From NCBI GenBank assembly GCA_964543295.1, contig CAZIXA010000005.1, positions 27,797 through 91,796 of the forward strand: DNA of 64,000 bases, read 5' to 3'. Each line of letters starts with the position of its first letter. Positions within the stretch are counted from its first letter, which is position 1. Below the pieces are notes generated by a model that did no database searches, was not told the origin of the DNA, and saw only the letters and a list, made by a program, of their open reading frames with translations. The position numbers and the translations under genes are program-made. This DNA comes from AE-B3B sp964543295 (GTDB lineage Bacteria; Aerophobota; Aerophobia; Aerophobales; AE-B3A). Shown one piece after another: positions 51,236 through 59,463 of this stretch.

Positions 51236-52312
51236 TCAATGAAGAGGAAATCCCATTCTCGGTCTCCTCTGCTCACCCTCACGCTGTATTCTTCGCTGTT
51301 CAATGAGCTTCTCGAGTCCAGAAGAGATAACTGCCTCCCCCTCCTCCAGACCAGTCTTGATCTCCACATTGGTTCCATCTGAGATCCCCAGAGTTACCTT
51401 GCGGGGAGTGGAACTACCCTCTTTAGATACCATCACAAAGTTGCCTCTCTCAGTTTCACTCACCGCCTCAACCGGGAGAAAGAGGACATTTTTGGCCTCT
51501 CCCACAATGATATCGGCACTGGCAGTGAATCCTGGCTTTAGCTTGGGGTCTGCTTTTTCAAGTTCAATTTTGACTTCTACTACTATCAATCCTTGAGAAG
51601 TGGTCGTTTCCGGAGCAATATAGACGACCTTTCCCGAAAAAATCTCATCGGGGTAGGCATCAATCGTCACCTCTGCCTTTTGTCCTAACCGGACCTGGGC
51701 AATATCCACTTCGTCGGCGGCAACCTCAGCAAAGAGTCTGCTGGTATCAATTAGTCGTAAGATTGTTATAGAACCGGAGACCGCTTGTCCTGCAACTATT
51801 TCCCCCCTTTCGACATAGATTTTGGATACCATTCCCGAGAAGGGAGCCTTCAAAACCGTATCTTCCAAATCCTTTTTCCTGAGTTCGAGTTCTAGCTTTT
51901 TTTCCTTAAGCTCCCTTTCCTTATTTTCAACTACATTCTTGGGAGAGCTAAGTTTGGCTGACTCTAACTCTGATTCCGCTTCCTTGAGGGCGTTTTCTGC
52001 CTGCACCAGAGAGAGTCTTTCCTCCTCGTCCTCTAATGTAGCCAGAGTCTGTCCTTCTTTTACATAATCTCCTTCCTCGACCACAATCTCCTTGATTCGA
52101 CCAAGTCTACTGAACTTCACTTCCTGACTTCCCTGGCAGGAAAGGGAACCGGTGGCAGAGACAATTCTGGTAATATTTCCTCTTTTTACCGCAACTAAAG
52201 ACCCTTGCTCTCGAGGCTCCTCTTTTTTGGAAAAGAAAAATCGGGAGCCAAGACCTATTCCTCCGACGGCTACGATCACGCCAATTATTATCCATAAAAT
52301 CCATTTTTTCAC
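51236..52312 (-). CDS. Membrane-fusion (periplasmic adaptor) protein
   Basis: The 358-residue protein has an N-terminal membrane helix (residues 4-25) and a barrel-sandwich/lipoyl half (VEEGDYVKEGQTLATLEDEE). A coiled-coil hairpin of about residues 100-150 is rich in Glu and Lys. The second lipoyl half (LKAPFSGMVSKIYVERGEIV) and a beta-barrel follow. It links the inner-membrane pump to TolC. Confidence 0.93.
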   Translation of the reverse strand: MKKWILWIIIGVIVAVGGIGLGSRFFFSKKEEPREQGSLVAVKRGNITRIVSATGSLSCQGSQEVKFSRLGRIKEIVVEEGDYVKEGQTLATLEDEEERLSLVQAENALKEAESELESAKLSSPKNVVENKERELKEKKLELELRKKDLEDTVLKAPFSGMVSKIYVERGEIVAGQAVSGSITILRLIDTSRLFAEVAADEVDIAQVRLGQKAEVTIDAYPDEIFSGKVVYIAPETTTSQGLIVVEVKIELEKADPKLKPGFTASADIIVGEAKNVLFLPVEAVSETERGNFVMVSKEGSSTPRKVTLGISDGTNVEIKTGLEEGEAVISSGLEKLIEQRRIQREGEQRRPRMGFPLH

Positions 52313-52329
52313 TTAATTCTCCTTGATAG

Positions 52330-53700
52330 TTAAAGCCCCCTTCCTAAAACTTTTAGAAATGTCGATCGGGTAGTTTCATAATCCAATATTGCGTCCAAGA
52401 GGGATATCTCTGCCTGTTTAAAGTTAATCTCTTTTTCTCTCAACTCACTCTCAGTGATACCACCACCGGAAAATCTTGTTTGGGCTATCTCTAAGTCTTT
52501 TTCATAAAGCTTCTCCGAGAGTCGAGGAAGCTCAATTTTTCTTAACCCTCTCTGAAAATCAAAGAAATGGCTTCTTACCTCGGCCCTGACATCCCTTTTA
52601 AGTTTTTCCAAATTGAGATTAGACTCTTTCAATCTAGTTTCTGCCTCCTCAATTTCTGCTTTACCCTTTCCTCCATCCACCAGCGGAATCTGGAAGATCA
52701 AAGAGGCCGTGTATTCCTCCACTCCCTCCACTTTGGGTTCATTGTAATTATATGCTCCCGAAAGACTGATCGAAGGCGAGCTTTTACTTTTTACCAGGGC
52801 TAAATCAAGCTCACTTTGATTTACGGTGAGTTTCTGACTTTTTATCTCCAGACGATTGGCCAAAGCTTCCTTCACCGCCTCCTCAAGACTTAACTCCAGT
52901 GGTTCTGGCTCATAGGAAGATTCTGCTATCAATTCAATCTGAGCCTCTGGACCTATTCCTAAAAGATCTTTAAACTCTCCTGAATAACGGGTGAGCTCAT
53001 CCTCACTTTGCAAAACTGCTTCTTTAGCATTAACTACCTCCACTTGAGCATTCAATAGATCCACCTCACTTGCCGATTGCTTCTCTAATTTATCTTTAAC
53101 TATCAGAAGATCCTGCCGGGATTGCTCAAGGTAAAGCTTGTTTAATTCTATTTCTCTTTGTGTCTTTAGAATCTCGTAGAAATTGACGGTTACCTCAAGT
53201 TTTAAGTCGCTTTTCTCTTCCTCCAAAGTAAGTTTTTTCTGCTCTAAATCGAGAAGCGACTTCTCCAGCGCCAGGTAAGAGGGATCGACTCTGGGAGGAG
53301 GGAGAATCTTCTGCGTAAGAGAAAAAGACAAACTGGTGCCGCCTTCCACTTTTTCTTGCTCCAGCAGGTTGAGGCCATAAGTGGTTCCCCCTTTGGTTAG
53401 TAGACTCATACTCAAACCAGCCTGGGGCTTATACTTAAGTGAGTCAAGCTTCCCTGCCCAGGTAGTCGGGGCAAGCTCCAGGCTTATTTTTGGATTGAAG
53501 GAGGCCTTGCTTAGGGCAACTTGAGATTCTATCTCCTGAAGTTGGATTTCAGCAATCCTAATGTCGAGATTATGATCAAGTGCGTGTTTGATACTCTCAC
53601 TTAAAGTCAGCTTAATCGATGGTTGGGCAGACCAAGCTGGGGGCGATAGAAGAAAAAGCAAGCTCATAAACAGCAAACCAACCCTCATCTTCTTCATCAT
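52330..53700 (-). CDS. TolC-family outer-membrane efflux protein 1
   Basis: The 456-residue protein has a signal peptide to about residue 24 and then two TolC-type repeats of long amphipathic helices (LSLEEAVKEALANRLEIKSQKLTVNQSELDLALVK is split by beta strands). Outer-membrane channels of this kind show that the cell has an outer membrane. It follows the second TolC-like gene by 11 bases and precedes the adaptor by 17 bases. Confidence 0.9.
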   Translation of the reverse strand: MMKKMRVGLLFMSLLFLLSPPAWSAQPSIKLTLSESIKHALDHNLDIRIAEIQLQEIESQVALSKASFNPKISLELAPTTWAGKLDSLKYKPQAGLSMSLLTKGGTTYGLNLLEQEKVEGGTSLSFSLTQKILPPPRVDPSYLALEKSLLDLEQKKLTLEEEKSDLKLEVTVNFYEILKTQREIELNKLYLEQSRQDLLIVKDKLEKQSASEVDLLNAQVEVVNAKEAVLQSEDELTRYSGEFKDLLGIGPEAQIELIAESSYEPEPLELSLEEAVKEALANRLEIKSQKLTVNQSELDLALVKSKSSPSISLSGAYNYNEPKVEGVEEYTASLIFQIPLVDGGKGKAEIEEAETRLKESNLNLEKLKRDVRAEVRSHFFDFQRGLRKIELPRLSEKLYEKDLEIAQTRFSGGGITESELREKEINFKQAEISLLDAILDYETTRSTFLKVLGRGL

Positions 53701-53711
53701 CGATGTCCCCT

Positions 53712-54797
53712 TTAAGAAGGCTTCTCTGTTTTCTCTTGAATTTTCTCGAGTTCGCCCCCTATAGCCCTAATAAACTGTCTCTTAGCCAGATTAGCGGTAA
53801 AAAGCGCTTCCAGAGCGTTTATCTTTGCTTGAGTGAGTTCAATCTGAGAATCTAGCAGATCCGAAGTGGTGATGAATCCTGCTCTATACTGATCCTGGGC
53901 AATTCGATAACTTTCCTCCTTCTCTTTCGCCTCTTTCTGGCTGATCTCAACGTTAGCTTCATCCTCTTTTAGAGTGAGGAAGGAACTGGTGATCTCCAGA
54001 GGAATCGTTTCCCTGACCTCCTTTAGATTCGCCTCGTCTTTTTTAAGTTCTATTTCTGCCTTCTTTTTTTCGATTTCAGAGGTATATTGGTTTTGCTTAA
54101 GGCTTAATTTGAGTGTCGCAAAATCGAGACTATCCTGAGCTTGAGTCATCTCGTACCTATTCTCCAAAGCCTTTTTAATACTTTCCTCCAGGGTTATCTC
54201 CAATGGTTCTAAGGAAAAAGTATCGGTGAGTTTGACCGGTAGATCCAGGGGCAGCCCCAACACATAGTTGAGATTCATTCTGGCAACGGTGAGGCTGTTT
54301 TTGGCCCGGGTTAAGTCCAATTGGGCCTGGGAAAGCCCTACTTCGGCTCGCATCACATCCAGCTCATTTGCGTCTCCTAAAGAGAACTTGTTCTTCACCA
54401 TCTCCAGATTCTCCTTGCTTTGCTCAACCGAGATCTTTTCAATTTCCACTTTTTCCTCGGATTTCAAAACTTCAAAGTAACGGTTGGTTATCTCCTCCAG
54501 AGCCAACTGTTTCTTTTTCTCCTCAAAGGTGTCTTGAGCTTTCTTAAAGTTAAGCTCAGCGCTTTTCAGGGTGACAATGGAGGTTTGGAGGAGATTATTT
54601 ATCTTGGCCTCCTCATATTCGGTCTCCATGAGGCTAAGATCATAAGCTGCCTGCTTTAGATCAAGATTATTCTCAAGGCCTATCTTGATGCTTTCCTCCA
54701 GACTGAGCTCTCTCACTTTAGGTTCTTGAGCCCCGGAGCCAAAGGAAGTTAGAGTAATCAACAACACTACCACCACAAAAAGTAAGCTTTTTCTCAT
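53712..54797 (-). CDS. TolC-family outer-membrane efflux protein 2 (short)
   Basis: From ATG 54797, which has AGGAGAG ahead, the protein is 361 residues with a signal peptide. It shows TolC family helices (LSLEESIKIGLENNLDLKQ; LEESIKKALENRYEMTQ), but is about 90 residues shorter than the adjacent TolC protein. The missing part falls early, between the first helix (MEYEEAKINNLLQ-like region) and the second, where the beta-barrel strands should lie. It may be a non-barrel partner or an internally deleted copy. Confidence 0.82.
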   Translation of the reverse strand: MRKSLLFVVVVLLITLTSFGSGAQEPKVRELSLEESIKIGLENNLDLKQAAYDLSLMETEYEEAKINNLLQTSIVTLKSAELNFKKAQDTFEEKKKQLALEEITNRYFEVLKSEEKVEIEKISVEQSKENLEMVKNKFSLGDANELDVMRAEVGLSQAQLDLTRAKNSLTVARMNLNYVLGLPLDLPVKLTDTFSLEPLEITLEESIKKALENRYEMTQAQDSLDFATLKLSLKQNQYTSEIEKKKAEIELKKDEANLKEVRETIPLEITSSFLTLKEDEANVEISQKEAKEKEESYRIAQDQYRAGFITTSDLLDSQIELTQAKINALEALFTANLAKRQFIRAIGGELEKIQEKTEKPS

Positions 54798-54975
54798 TTG
54801 TTTCTCTCCTTTGGTTATTGACTGTTCTGTCTTTGTGAAAATCATGACTCTTTATTCTTTCCGCGAGAATGTTGGTCAGCTCCTTAGCTAGTTCCTCTGG
54901 TGACTGCCTTAATCTTCTGAAGAATATTTCCCGAACAAATAAATTGAGCTCTGTTTCTTTATAGTTAAAGAAATC

Positions 54976-54997
54976 GGGGGAGGTTTTACCCTCCCCC
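54976..54997 (-). terminator. Terminator after the Spy-like gene
   Basis: GGGGGAGG and CCTCCCCC form an 8-pair stem with a six-base loop. On the minus strand GATTTCTTT follows. It lies between the Spy-like gene and the TolC genes, so the efflux part of the operon is probably read through only in part, or from its own promoter. A near copy is at 57304-57325. Confidence 0.7.
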
Positions 54998-55053
54998 TTC
55001 ATCTATGTAAAAGGAGAGGAGGTGAAGTTTTCCTTCCTTCGGCGACTTTTCGG

Positions 55054-55554
55054 TTACCGCCAAGAGCCACCCATAGGCCCTCTGCGGCCCATAGCTCTGC
55101 CAAATCCCCGACCCAAACCCAATCCGGGCAGCTTATCTAGCTGTTCCTTGGTGAGAAGGCTTTTCAACTTCAACCGGAATTCAATAGCTTTCTTCTGGAT
55201 TCCAGCCTGAATGGGGGCCATCTCATCCACCAAGGCATTGACTTTGGTTAGATCGGGCGACGCCTCCAAGAGGAGTTTTTGCATCTCCAGTCTCTTTCTG
55301 GTAATTTGCGTGCGCAGCTCTAAGGTCTCCTCTTTAAAGCTAAGCCTTAGATTAGCTATCTTTTCTTTCTGCTCTGCGGTTAAGTTTAATCTACTTGCCA
55401 GGTCCAAGGTGCGTTTTGCCAACCATTCTTTGCCGACGAATCTTCGGCTTTGAGAACGAGGGGCTTTAGTTCGCCAGTCCTGCGCTACAGCGCTACCCAC
55501 CAATCCTACTACCATTAAGCCCACTACCGGTAAAACTAGCCATTTTTTTCTCAT
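55054..55554 (-). CDS. Spy/CpxP-like periplasmic protein
   Basis: From ATG 55554, which has AGGAGG at 6 bases, the protein is 166 residues. It has a signal peptide ending VGSAVAQ and two LTxxQ-like motifs (LNLTAEQKEKI and LLTKEQLDKL) of the Spy/CpxP/heavy-metal-resistance family. The C-terminal tail is rich in Gly and Arg (GLGRGFGRAMGRRG). Spy proteins are ATP-independent chaperones or sensors of envelope stress. Partial copies of its two ends are joined in the small ORF at 57389-57487. Confidence 0.85.
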   Translation of the reverse strand: MRKKWLVLPVVGLMVVGLVGSAVAQDWRTKAPRSQSRRFVGKEWLAKRTLDLASRLNLTAEQKEKIANLRLSFKEETLELRTQITRKRLEMQKLLLEASPDLTKVNALVDEMAPIQAGIQKKAIEFRLKLKSLLTKEQLDKLPGLGLGRGFGRAMGRRGPMGGSWR

Positions 55555-55589
55555 CGCTAGCCTCCTTTTTAAGATCTTTTTTTCAACCA

Positions 55590-56048
55590 TCAAAACCTTC
55601 CTCTTTTATATTCCTTCCATGGCCTTCCAGGATGTAGTCTTTTTCTTATAAGGGAGAAAAACTTAGCCTGCTGTTCTGGAGTCAATAGAGATCTTATCTC
55701 TTCTAGATGGTTTATCGCCTCTCTTTGAAGTTGTGTCTGTAGGGAGGCAATTTCACCCACCTTATCTCTGATTTTCTCCTGACTTGAGGAAGGTCCTCCC
55801 AATAAATCACTTAGTTCAGCTCTTCTTTCGCCAAGCTCAGTTCTTATCTTCTCCACCCTGGCATAAAATGATCGATCTAAGGATTCTATTTTGTTTTTTT
55901 GAGATTCAGATAGAGAAAGATAACGGGAGATAAAATCGGTAGGGGATGATGGTAAATCTTCCTTCTTTAGTAATCGAGGAATAAATAGGCCTGAAACGAC
56001 GCCGGCAGCAAAGACAGCTACCAAGATGATGATTATCTTTTTTCTCAT
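55590..56048 (-). CDS. Membrane-anchored Spy-like / metal-resistance family protein
   Basis: The 152-residue protein has an N-terminal helix (IIIILVAVFAAGVVSGLFI) and a helical periplasmic domain with LSLSESQKNKIESLDRSF and LLTPEQQAKFFSLI, as in the CnrX/ZraP-type metal-resistance (PF13801-like) group. It overlaps the anti-sigma gene by four bases. Proteins of this type often work with an anti-sigma factor as the sensor, as CnrX does. Confidence 0.82.
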   Translation of the reverse strand: MRKKIIIILVAVFAAGVVSGLFIPRLLKKEDLPSSPTDFISRYLSLSESQKNKIESLDRSFYARVEKIRTELGERRAELSDLLGGPSSSQEKIRDKVGEIASLQTQLQREAINHLEEIRSLLTPEQQAKFFSLIRKRLHPGRPWKEYKRGRF

Positions 56049-56524
56049 TCGTTTTGTACCTCAGATGCGGTAGCTAAGTTAAAGTAAATCTCGGGCAGGG
56101 AACCAGGGAGAAGATCCTGAAGACTGTCTAATCCTATTGAGGTTAAATATTTTTCTTCTCTTAAATTAACAGTTTGAGAGGGTATGATCTTCTCCACAGA
56201 ATTCCCCACAACAACCCCTATAATCAAAGCGGCAGCAACTGCCGCTGGTAAAAGGAGGTGAAATAGCCGTTCAAAAATAGCTTGAGGCAAAAACTGTCTT
56301 TTGTCTAAAGAATAAATCATCTCCCAGAGATTAGCCTCAAAACCTTGAGAGGACCTCAGGCGCTGCTGATCTTTGAGAAGATAAAAGCTCTTGTTTAATA
56401 AATCTGCCTCTTTTTTGCATTCAGAGCATTTTTTGAGATGCTCTTTTATTGAAAGTTTTTGCTTTTCCTCAATCTCCCCATCTAAATAAGCTACCAATTT
56501 TCGTCTTATTCTCTTGCACTTCAT
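56045..56524 (-). CDS. Anti-sigma factor with zinc-finger (zf-HC2) domain
   Basis: From ATG 56524 the protein is 159 residues. The zinc motif His29-X3-Cys33-X2-Cys36 with Cys3 forms the ZAS anti-sigma domain. One transmembrane helix (LLLPAAVAAALIIGVVVGN) follows near residue 85, and then a short periplasmic tail. It holds the ECF sigma factor encoded 32 bases upstream until an envelope signal arrives. Confidence 0.9.
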   Translation of the reverse strand: MKCKRIRRKLVAYLDGEIEEKQKLSIKEHLKKCSECKKEADLLNKSFYLLKDQQRLRSSQGFEANLWEMIYSLDKRQFLPQAIFERLFHLLLPAAVAAALIIGVVVGNSVEKIIPSQTVNLREEKYLTSIGLDSLQDLLPGSLPEIYFNLATASEVQNE

Positions 56525-56556
56525 GTTACCCTCTATTAATATAAACACAAAATTTG

Positions 56557-57159
56557 TTAAAAACCCCCGCTGCTTTCCTTAGTTAAGTAGGAGCTTAGCC
56601 TTTCTTTTAAATTTGTTCTCGCCCAATAGAGACGCCGTTCCACGCTCTTTACTGAACAACCTAAGATTCTCGAGATCTCTTTATAAGACAGTCCTTCATA
56701 CATCTGAAGAATGGTAGCCATCCTTTGCTTGGCCGGTAAAGAGTCAATCGCCTTTCTTATTAATGCATTTCTTTCTTTTTTTTCCAAAATCTGCTGAGGT
56801 GAAGGGGCAGGATCGGCAATTCTCTGGATTAGCTCCTCCTCCTTTCCTCCCCCTGTTGGAATAGGTTTACTCAGCGAGATGGTCTGAAGTTTTACCTTTT
56901 TCCTTATTTCGTTGAGACAAAGATTGGTAGTAATCTTGTATAACCAGGTAGTAAATTTTGCCTTTGCTTCGTACTTTTTTGCTGCCTTGTATACTCTTAA
57001 GAAAACTTCAACAGCTAAATCTTCTGCCTCATCTCTCTCACCAATAAATTGATAGATAATATTTATAATGCTCTCTTTGTGCTTTTGCAGGAGTTTTTCA
57101 AAGGAGGAAATATCACCCTTTTGAAACTCCAGCATTAAACTGACATCAGAATCCAGCAT
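56557..57159 (-). CDS. ECF-type RNA polymerase sigma factor
   Basis: The 200-residue protein has region 2 (IINIIYQFIGERDEAEDLAVEVFLRVYKA, then FTTWLYKITTNLCLNEIRKK) and region 4 (LPAKQRMATILQMYEGLSYKEISRILGCSVKSVERRLYWAR is one block). It is the first gene of the envelope-stress/efflux operon, followed by its anti-sigma factor. The 57160-57303 spacer shows no convincing sigma-70 promoter, so autoregulation from an ECF-type promoter is plausible. Confidence 0.93.
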   Translation of the reverse strand: MLDSDVSLMLEFQKGDISSFEKLLQKHKESIINIIYQFIGERDEAEDLAVEVFLRVYKAAKKYEAKAKFTTWLYKITTNLCLNEIRKKVKLQTISLSKPIPTGGGKEEELIQRIADPAPSPQQILEKKERNALIRKAIDSLPAKQRMATILQMYEGLSYKEISRILGCSVKSVERRLYWARTNLKERLSSYLTKESSGGF

Positions 57160-57303
57160 CCTTCTCTCTTTTTTATCAACCCGAATTTTCGGAAAAATCC
57201 CCGTTTTTATTAAAAATGGTAAAATCAGGTCCTTTTTATAAACTCAGTCGCATTTTGCTATATACCTTCGCCAAAGTCAAAGGAAAACAAGCAAAAAGAA
57301 ATC

Positions 57304-57325
57304 GGGGGAGGCCTTCGCCTCCCCC
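57304..57325 (-). terminator. Terminator between the 32-residue ORF and the sigma gene
   Basis: GGGGGAGGC and GCCTCCCCC form a perfect 9-pair stem with a four-base loop. On the minus strand GATTTCTTTTTG follows. It is a close copy of the terminator at 54976-54997, together with about 20 bases of flank on each side. Confidence 0.75.
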
Positions 57326-57388
57326 TTCATCTATGTAAAAGGAGAGAAGATGAAGTTTTCCCTCCATCATTAACCTTTCGGTTTATCG

Positions 57389-57487
57389 CTAGCAGCCAGG
57401 ATAACCCATAGGCCCTCTGTGTCTCATAGGTCCACCAAATCCCAAACCTAACCCCCCTAGTACCAAAACCAGCCATTTCTTTCTCAT
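57389..57487 (-). CDS. 32-residue ORF, internally deleted copy of the Spy-like gene
   Basis: ATG at 57487 has AGGAG at 7 bases. The product begins MRKKWLVLVLGGLG, like the Spy signal peptide MRKKWLVL, and ends GFGGPMRHRGPMGYPGC, like the Spy C terminus FGRAMGRRGPMGGSWR. The central 130 or so residues are absent. The terminator behind it is also a copy. It is either a decayed duplicate or a small membrane peptide expressed ahead of the sigma operon. Confidence 0.55.
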   Translation of the reverse strand: MRKKWLVLVLGGLGLGFGGPMRHRGPMGYPGC

Positions 57488-57513
57488 CACTAAACTCCTG
57501 GTATAATATTAGG

Positions 57514-57530
57514 ATAAATTGTTTATCCGT
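57514..57530. promoter_or_regulatory. Perfect 7-3-7 inverted repeat, candidate operator
   Basis: GGATAAA-TTG-TTTATCC lies 27 bases upstream of the 32-residue ORF, next to an AT-rich TATTATA stretch that could be a -10 box. It is a good size for a dimeric repressor site. The rest of 57531-57766 shows no gene that I can support. Confidence 0.4.
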
Positions 57531-57766
57531 TAATCTACTTATTAGACTAACAAAAGAGAAAAATGTTCCCTGGCGGTAGTGAGAATCTTTGGCTGGCAGA
57601 AGGAAATTTGAAGCGGCACCTATTTGCAAAACGTTTGTTAGCTAAAATTTAAAAGTGGGCTATTTAAAACTCGACTTCTCATTTTTACGGGTTTCAGCGA
57701 TTAATGCAGCCATTTTTTGACACTCAACCGTCAAAGTTGGGTTAAAAAACGACATGTTATCACTTT

Positions 57767-59266
57767 CTACAAGATGAGTTCTTTTAAGGCAGGATAAATC
57801 TTCAGATAATTCTGGTATCTCTCCATATACTGTGAATGCCACTCCATATCCGGTTCAAATATTTTATTAATCTTTATCCAATGCCCCGCCCCTTCTTGTG
57901 GAGAGGCAAAATTATTTATGCTTACACCAGCTAAAATTGCTGCTCCCAGGGAAGCAGCCTCAGAAACCTTGAGAGTACATACTCTTTTGCCTAAAACATC
58001 AGCTCTGAATTGGAGCCATCTTTCAGATTTTGCCCCTCCTCCAATGGCTCGAATTTCCTCCAAAGGAATACCTGCCTCCTGGAGTTTATCCATATTTAAC
58101 CTCAGATCATAATTATTACTGTCCAACATAGCTCTGGATACGTCCTGTTTAGTAGTATCTAAAGTGAGCCCCAAAATAGCACCTTTGGACTTAGAACTTA
58201 GAGTAGGAGTTCCACTTCCCACAAAATGGGGAAGAATATACACATCCACCGGTTCGGGACTTGCCTTCTCCACTATTACATCATATACATCCTGGCCGGT
58301 CCTCTCAGCTTCCATCTTTTCCTCAAAACAGAAAGTATCTCTGTACCATCTAAGCAGGAGACCTCCGGTAAGATTAAAGGAAATGGTGGTATATATGTCT
58401 GGGCAGGTATGAGGATAGCAGCAGTAGCCATTCTCTAGCATCTTCTTAGTTAAAAGTGGCTCTTTAATAGTAGGGCATAGTACGTCTGATGTGCCAATGG
58501 CATTCATAACCAGACCCGGAATAACTACTCCTGCTCCTAATGCTCCACAGGGTTGATCGTGTCCCCCGGTGGCAATTACCACATCCCTTCTTAGACCGAG
58601 TTCTTCAGCTACTTTTTTATTAACTTTACCTAGCGGGTATCCAGAAGGTCTAGGCTCCGCCAAAAACTCTTGACTCACTCCTGCAAATGATAAAATCTTT
58701 TCCGACCATTTTTTTTCTCTTATATCAAAGCACATAGTCCTTGCGGCAAGAGAATAATCAATAGTGGGAAAGACCCCAAGTTTAAATATAACAAAATCCT
58801 CAACACATAGAAACTTCCAAGCTTTACGGTAGATATCTGGTTGATTCTCTTTCATCCACATTATCTTATTTATAGTGTACATGGGATGTAGAGGCATTCC
58901 GGTAATTTGAAAGATCTCCTCTTTACCCATTCTTTCCTGCCACCATTGATATTGGGTTTCGGTTCGCTTATCAAAGGAGATAATAAAATTATAAAGAGAT
59001 TGACCATCTCTGCCTATGGGAACTACAGCTTCTCCCTGAGTGGATACACTTAAAGCCTTAATTGGATCAGAACGAGTCTTAGTAGCTACCTCAAAGACCA
59101 CCTGTTTTATTTTATGCCACAGAAGATTTGCATCCAATTCGGTCCAACCCGGTTTAGGGTGAAAAAGAGGGTACTCACGATAAGCCTGGGAAAGGATATT
59201 GCCCTCCTTATCAAAGGCTACTGCTTTACACCCTGTGGTACCAATATCAAGACCTACCAAGCTCAT
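57767..59266 (-). CDS. FGGY-family carbohydrate kinase (xylulokinase-like)
   Basis: The 499-residue kinase has the ATPase-fold opening VGLDIGTTGCKAVAFD and the catalytic Asp in ATGGHDQPCGALGAG near residue 240. It also has the FVGSGTPTL and AIGGGAKSERWLQFRADVLG blocks. It phosphorylates a sugar or polyol. In this operon it follows two zinc dehydrogenases and a RuBisCO-like protein. Xylulokinase is the nearest familiar type, but other pentose or branched-sugar substrates are possible. Confidence 0.88.
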   Translation of the reverse strand: MSLVGLDIGTTGCKAVAFDKEGNILSQAYREYPLFHPKPGWTELDANLLWHKIKQVVFEVATKTRSDPIKALSVSTQGEAVVPIGRDGQSLYNFIISFDKRTETQYQWWQERMGKEEIFQITGMPLHPMYTINKIMWMKENQPDIYRKAWKFLCVEDFVIFKLGVFPTIDYSLAARTMCFDIREKKWSEKILSFAGVSQEFLAEPRPSGYPLGKVNKKVAEELGLRRDVVIATGGHDQPCGALGAGVVIPGLVMNAIGTSDVLCPTIKEPLLTKKMLENGYCCYPHTCPDIYTTISFNLTGGLLLRWYRDTFCFEEKMEAERTGQDVYDVIVEKASPEPVDVYILPHFVGSGTPTLSSKSKGAILGLTLDTTKQDVSRAMLDSNNYDLRLNMDKLQEAGIPLEEIRAIGGGAKSERWLQFRADVLGKRVCTLKVSEAASLGAAILAGVSINNFASPQEGAGHWIKINKIFEPDMEWHSQYMERYQNYLKIYPALKELIL

Positions 59267-59285
59267 CTCACCCTCTATAAGATAT

Positions 59286-59357
59286 TTGAGGGGGAAACAT
59301 CCCCCCTCAACGGCCCGATCGGCAAAGCCGACTCTCGCTTCGCTCAGAGCATGAGAG
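59286..59357 (-). other. Multi-hairpin intergenic element
   Basis: Within the 197-base spacer before the kinase gene there are three local stems: TTGAGGGGG/CCCCCTCAA (59286-59294 and 59302-59310), TCGGC/GCCGA (59319-59323 and 59327-59331) and CTCTC/GAGAG (59332-59336 and 59353-59357). The sequence is far richer in G and C than its surroundings. It could be a REP-like insertion, or an RNA element adjusting kinase expression relative to the upstream genes. Confidence 0.5.
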
Positions 59358-59463
59358 GGCCCGTTCCCCCCGTTTAATCCAAAGAAATTATCAAAACCAT
59401 CTGGCTAAATTCTGGTATCCAATACTATAGGCCTTTTTGCTCTCTATCTTTCAGAGTTATAAC

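Noticed and set aside
54718..55002. 94-codon minus-strand frame between the Spy-like and TolC genes
   Set aside because: Its start lies inside the terminator hairpin and its end overlaps the TolC signal peptide in another frame. The middle looks somewhat protein-like, but no ribosome site or family supports it.
57660..57842. 60-codon minus-strand frame overlapping the end of the FGGY kinase gene
   Set aside because: Half of it is the kinase C terminus in another frame. The unique part is short and has no ribosome site.
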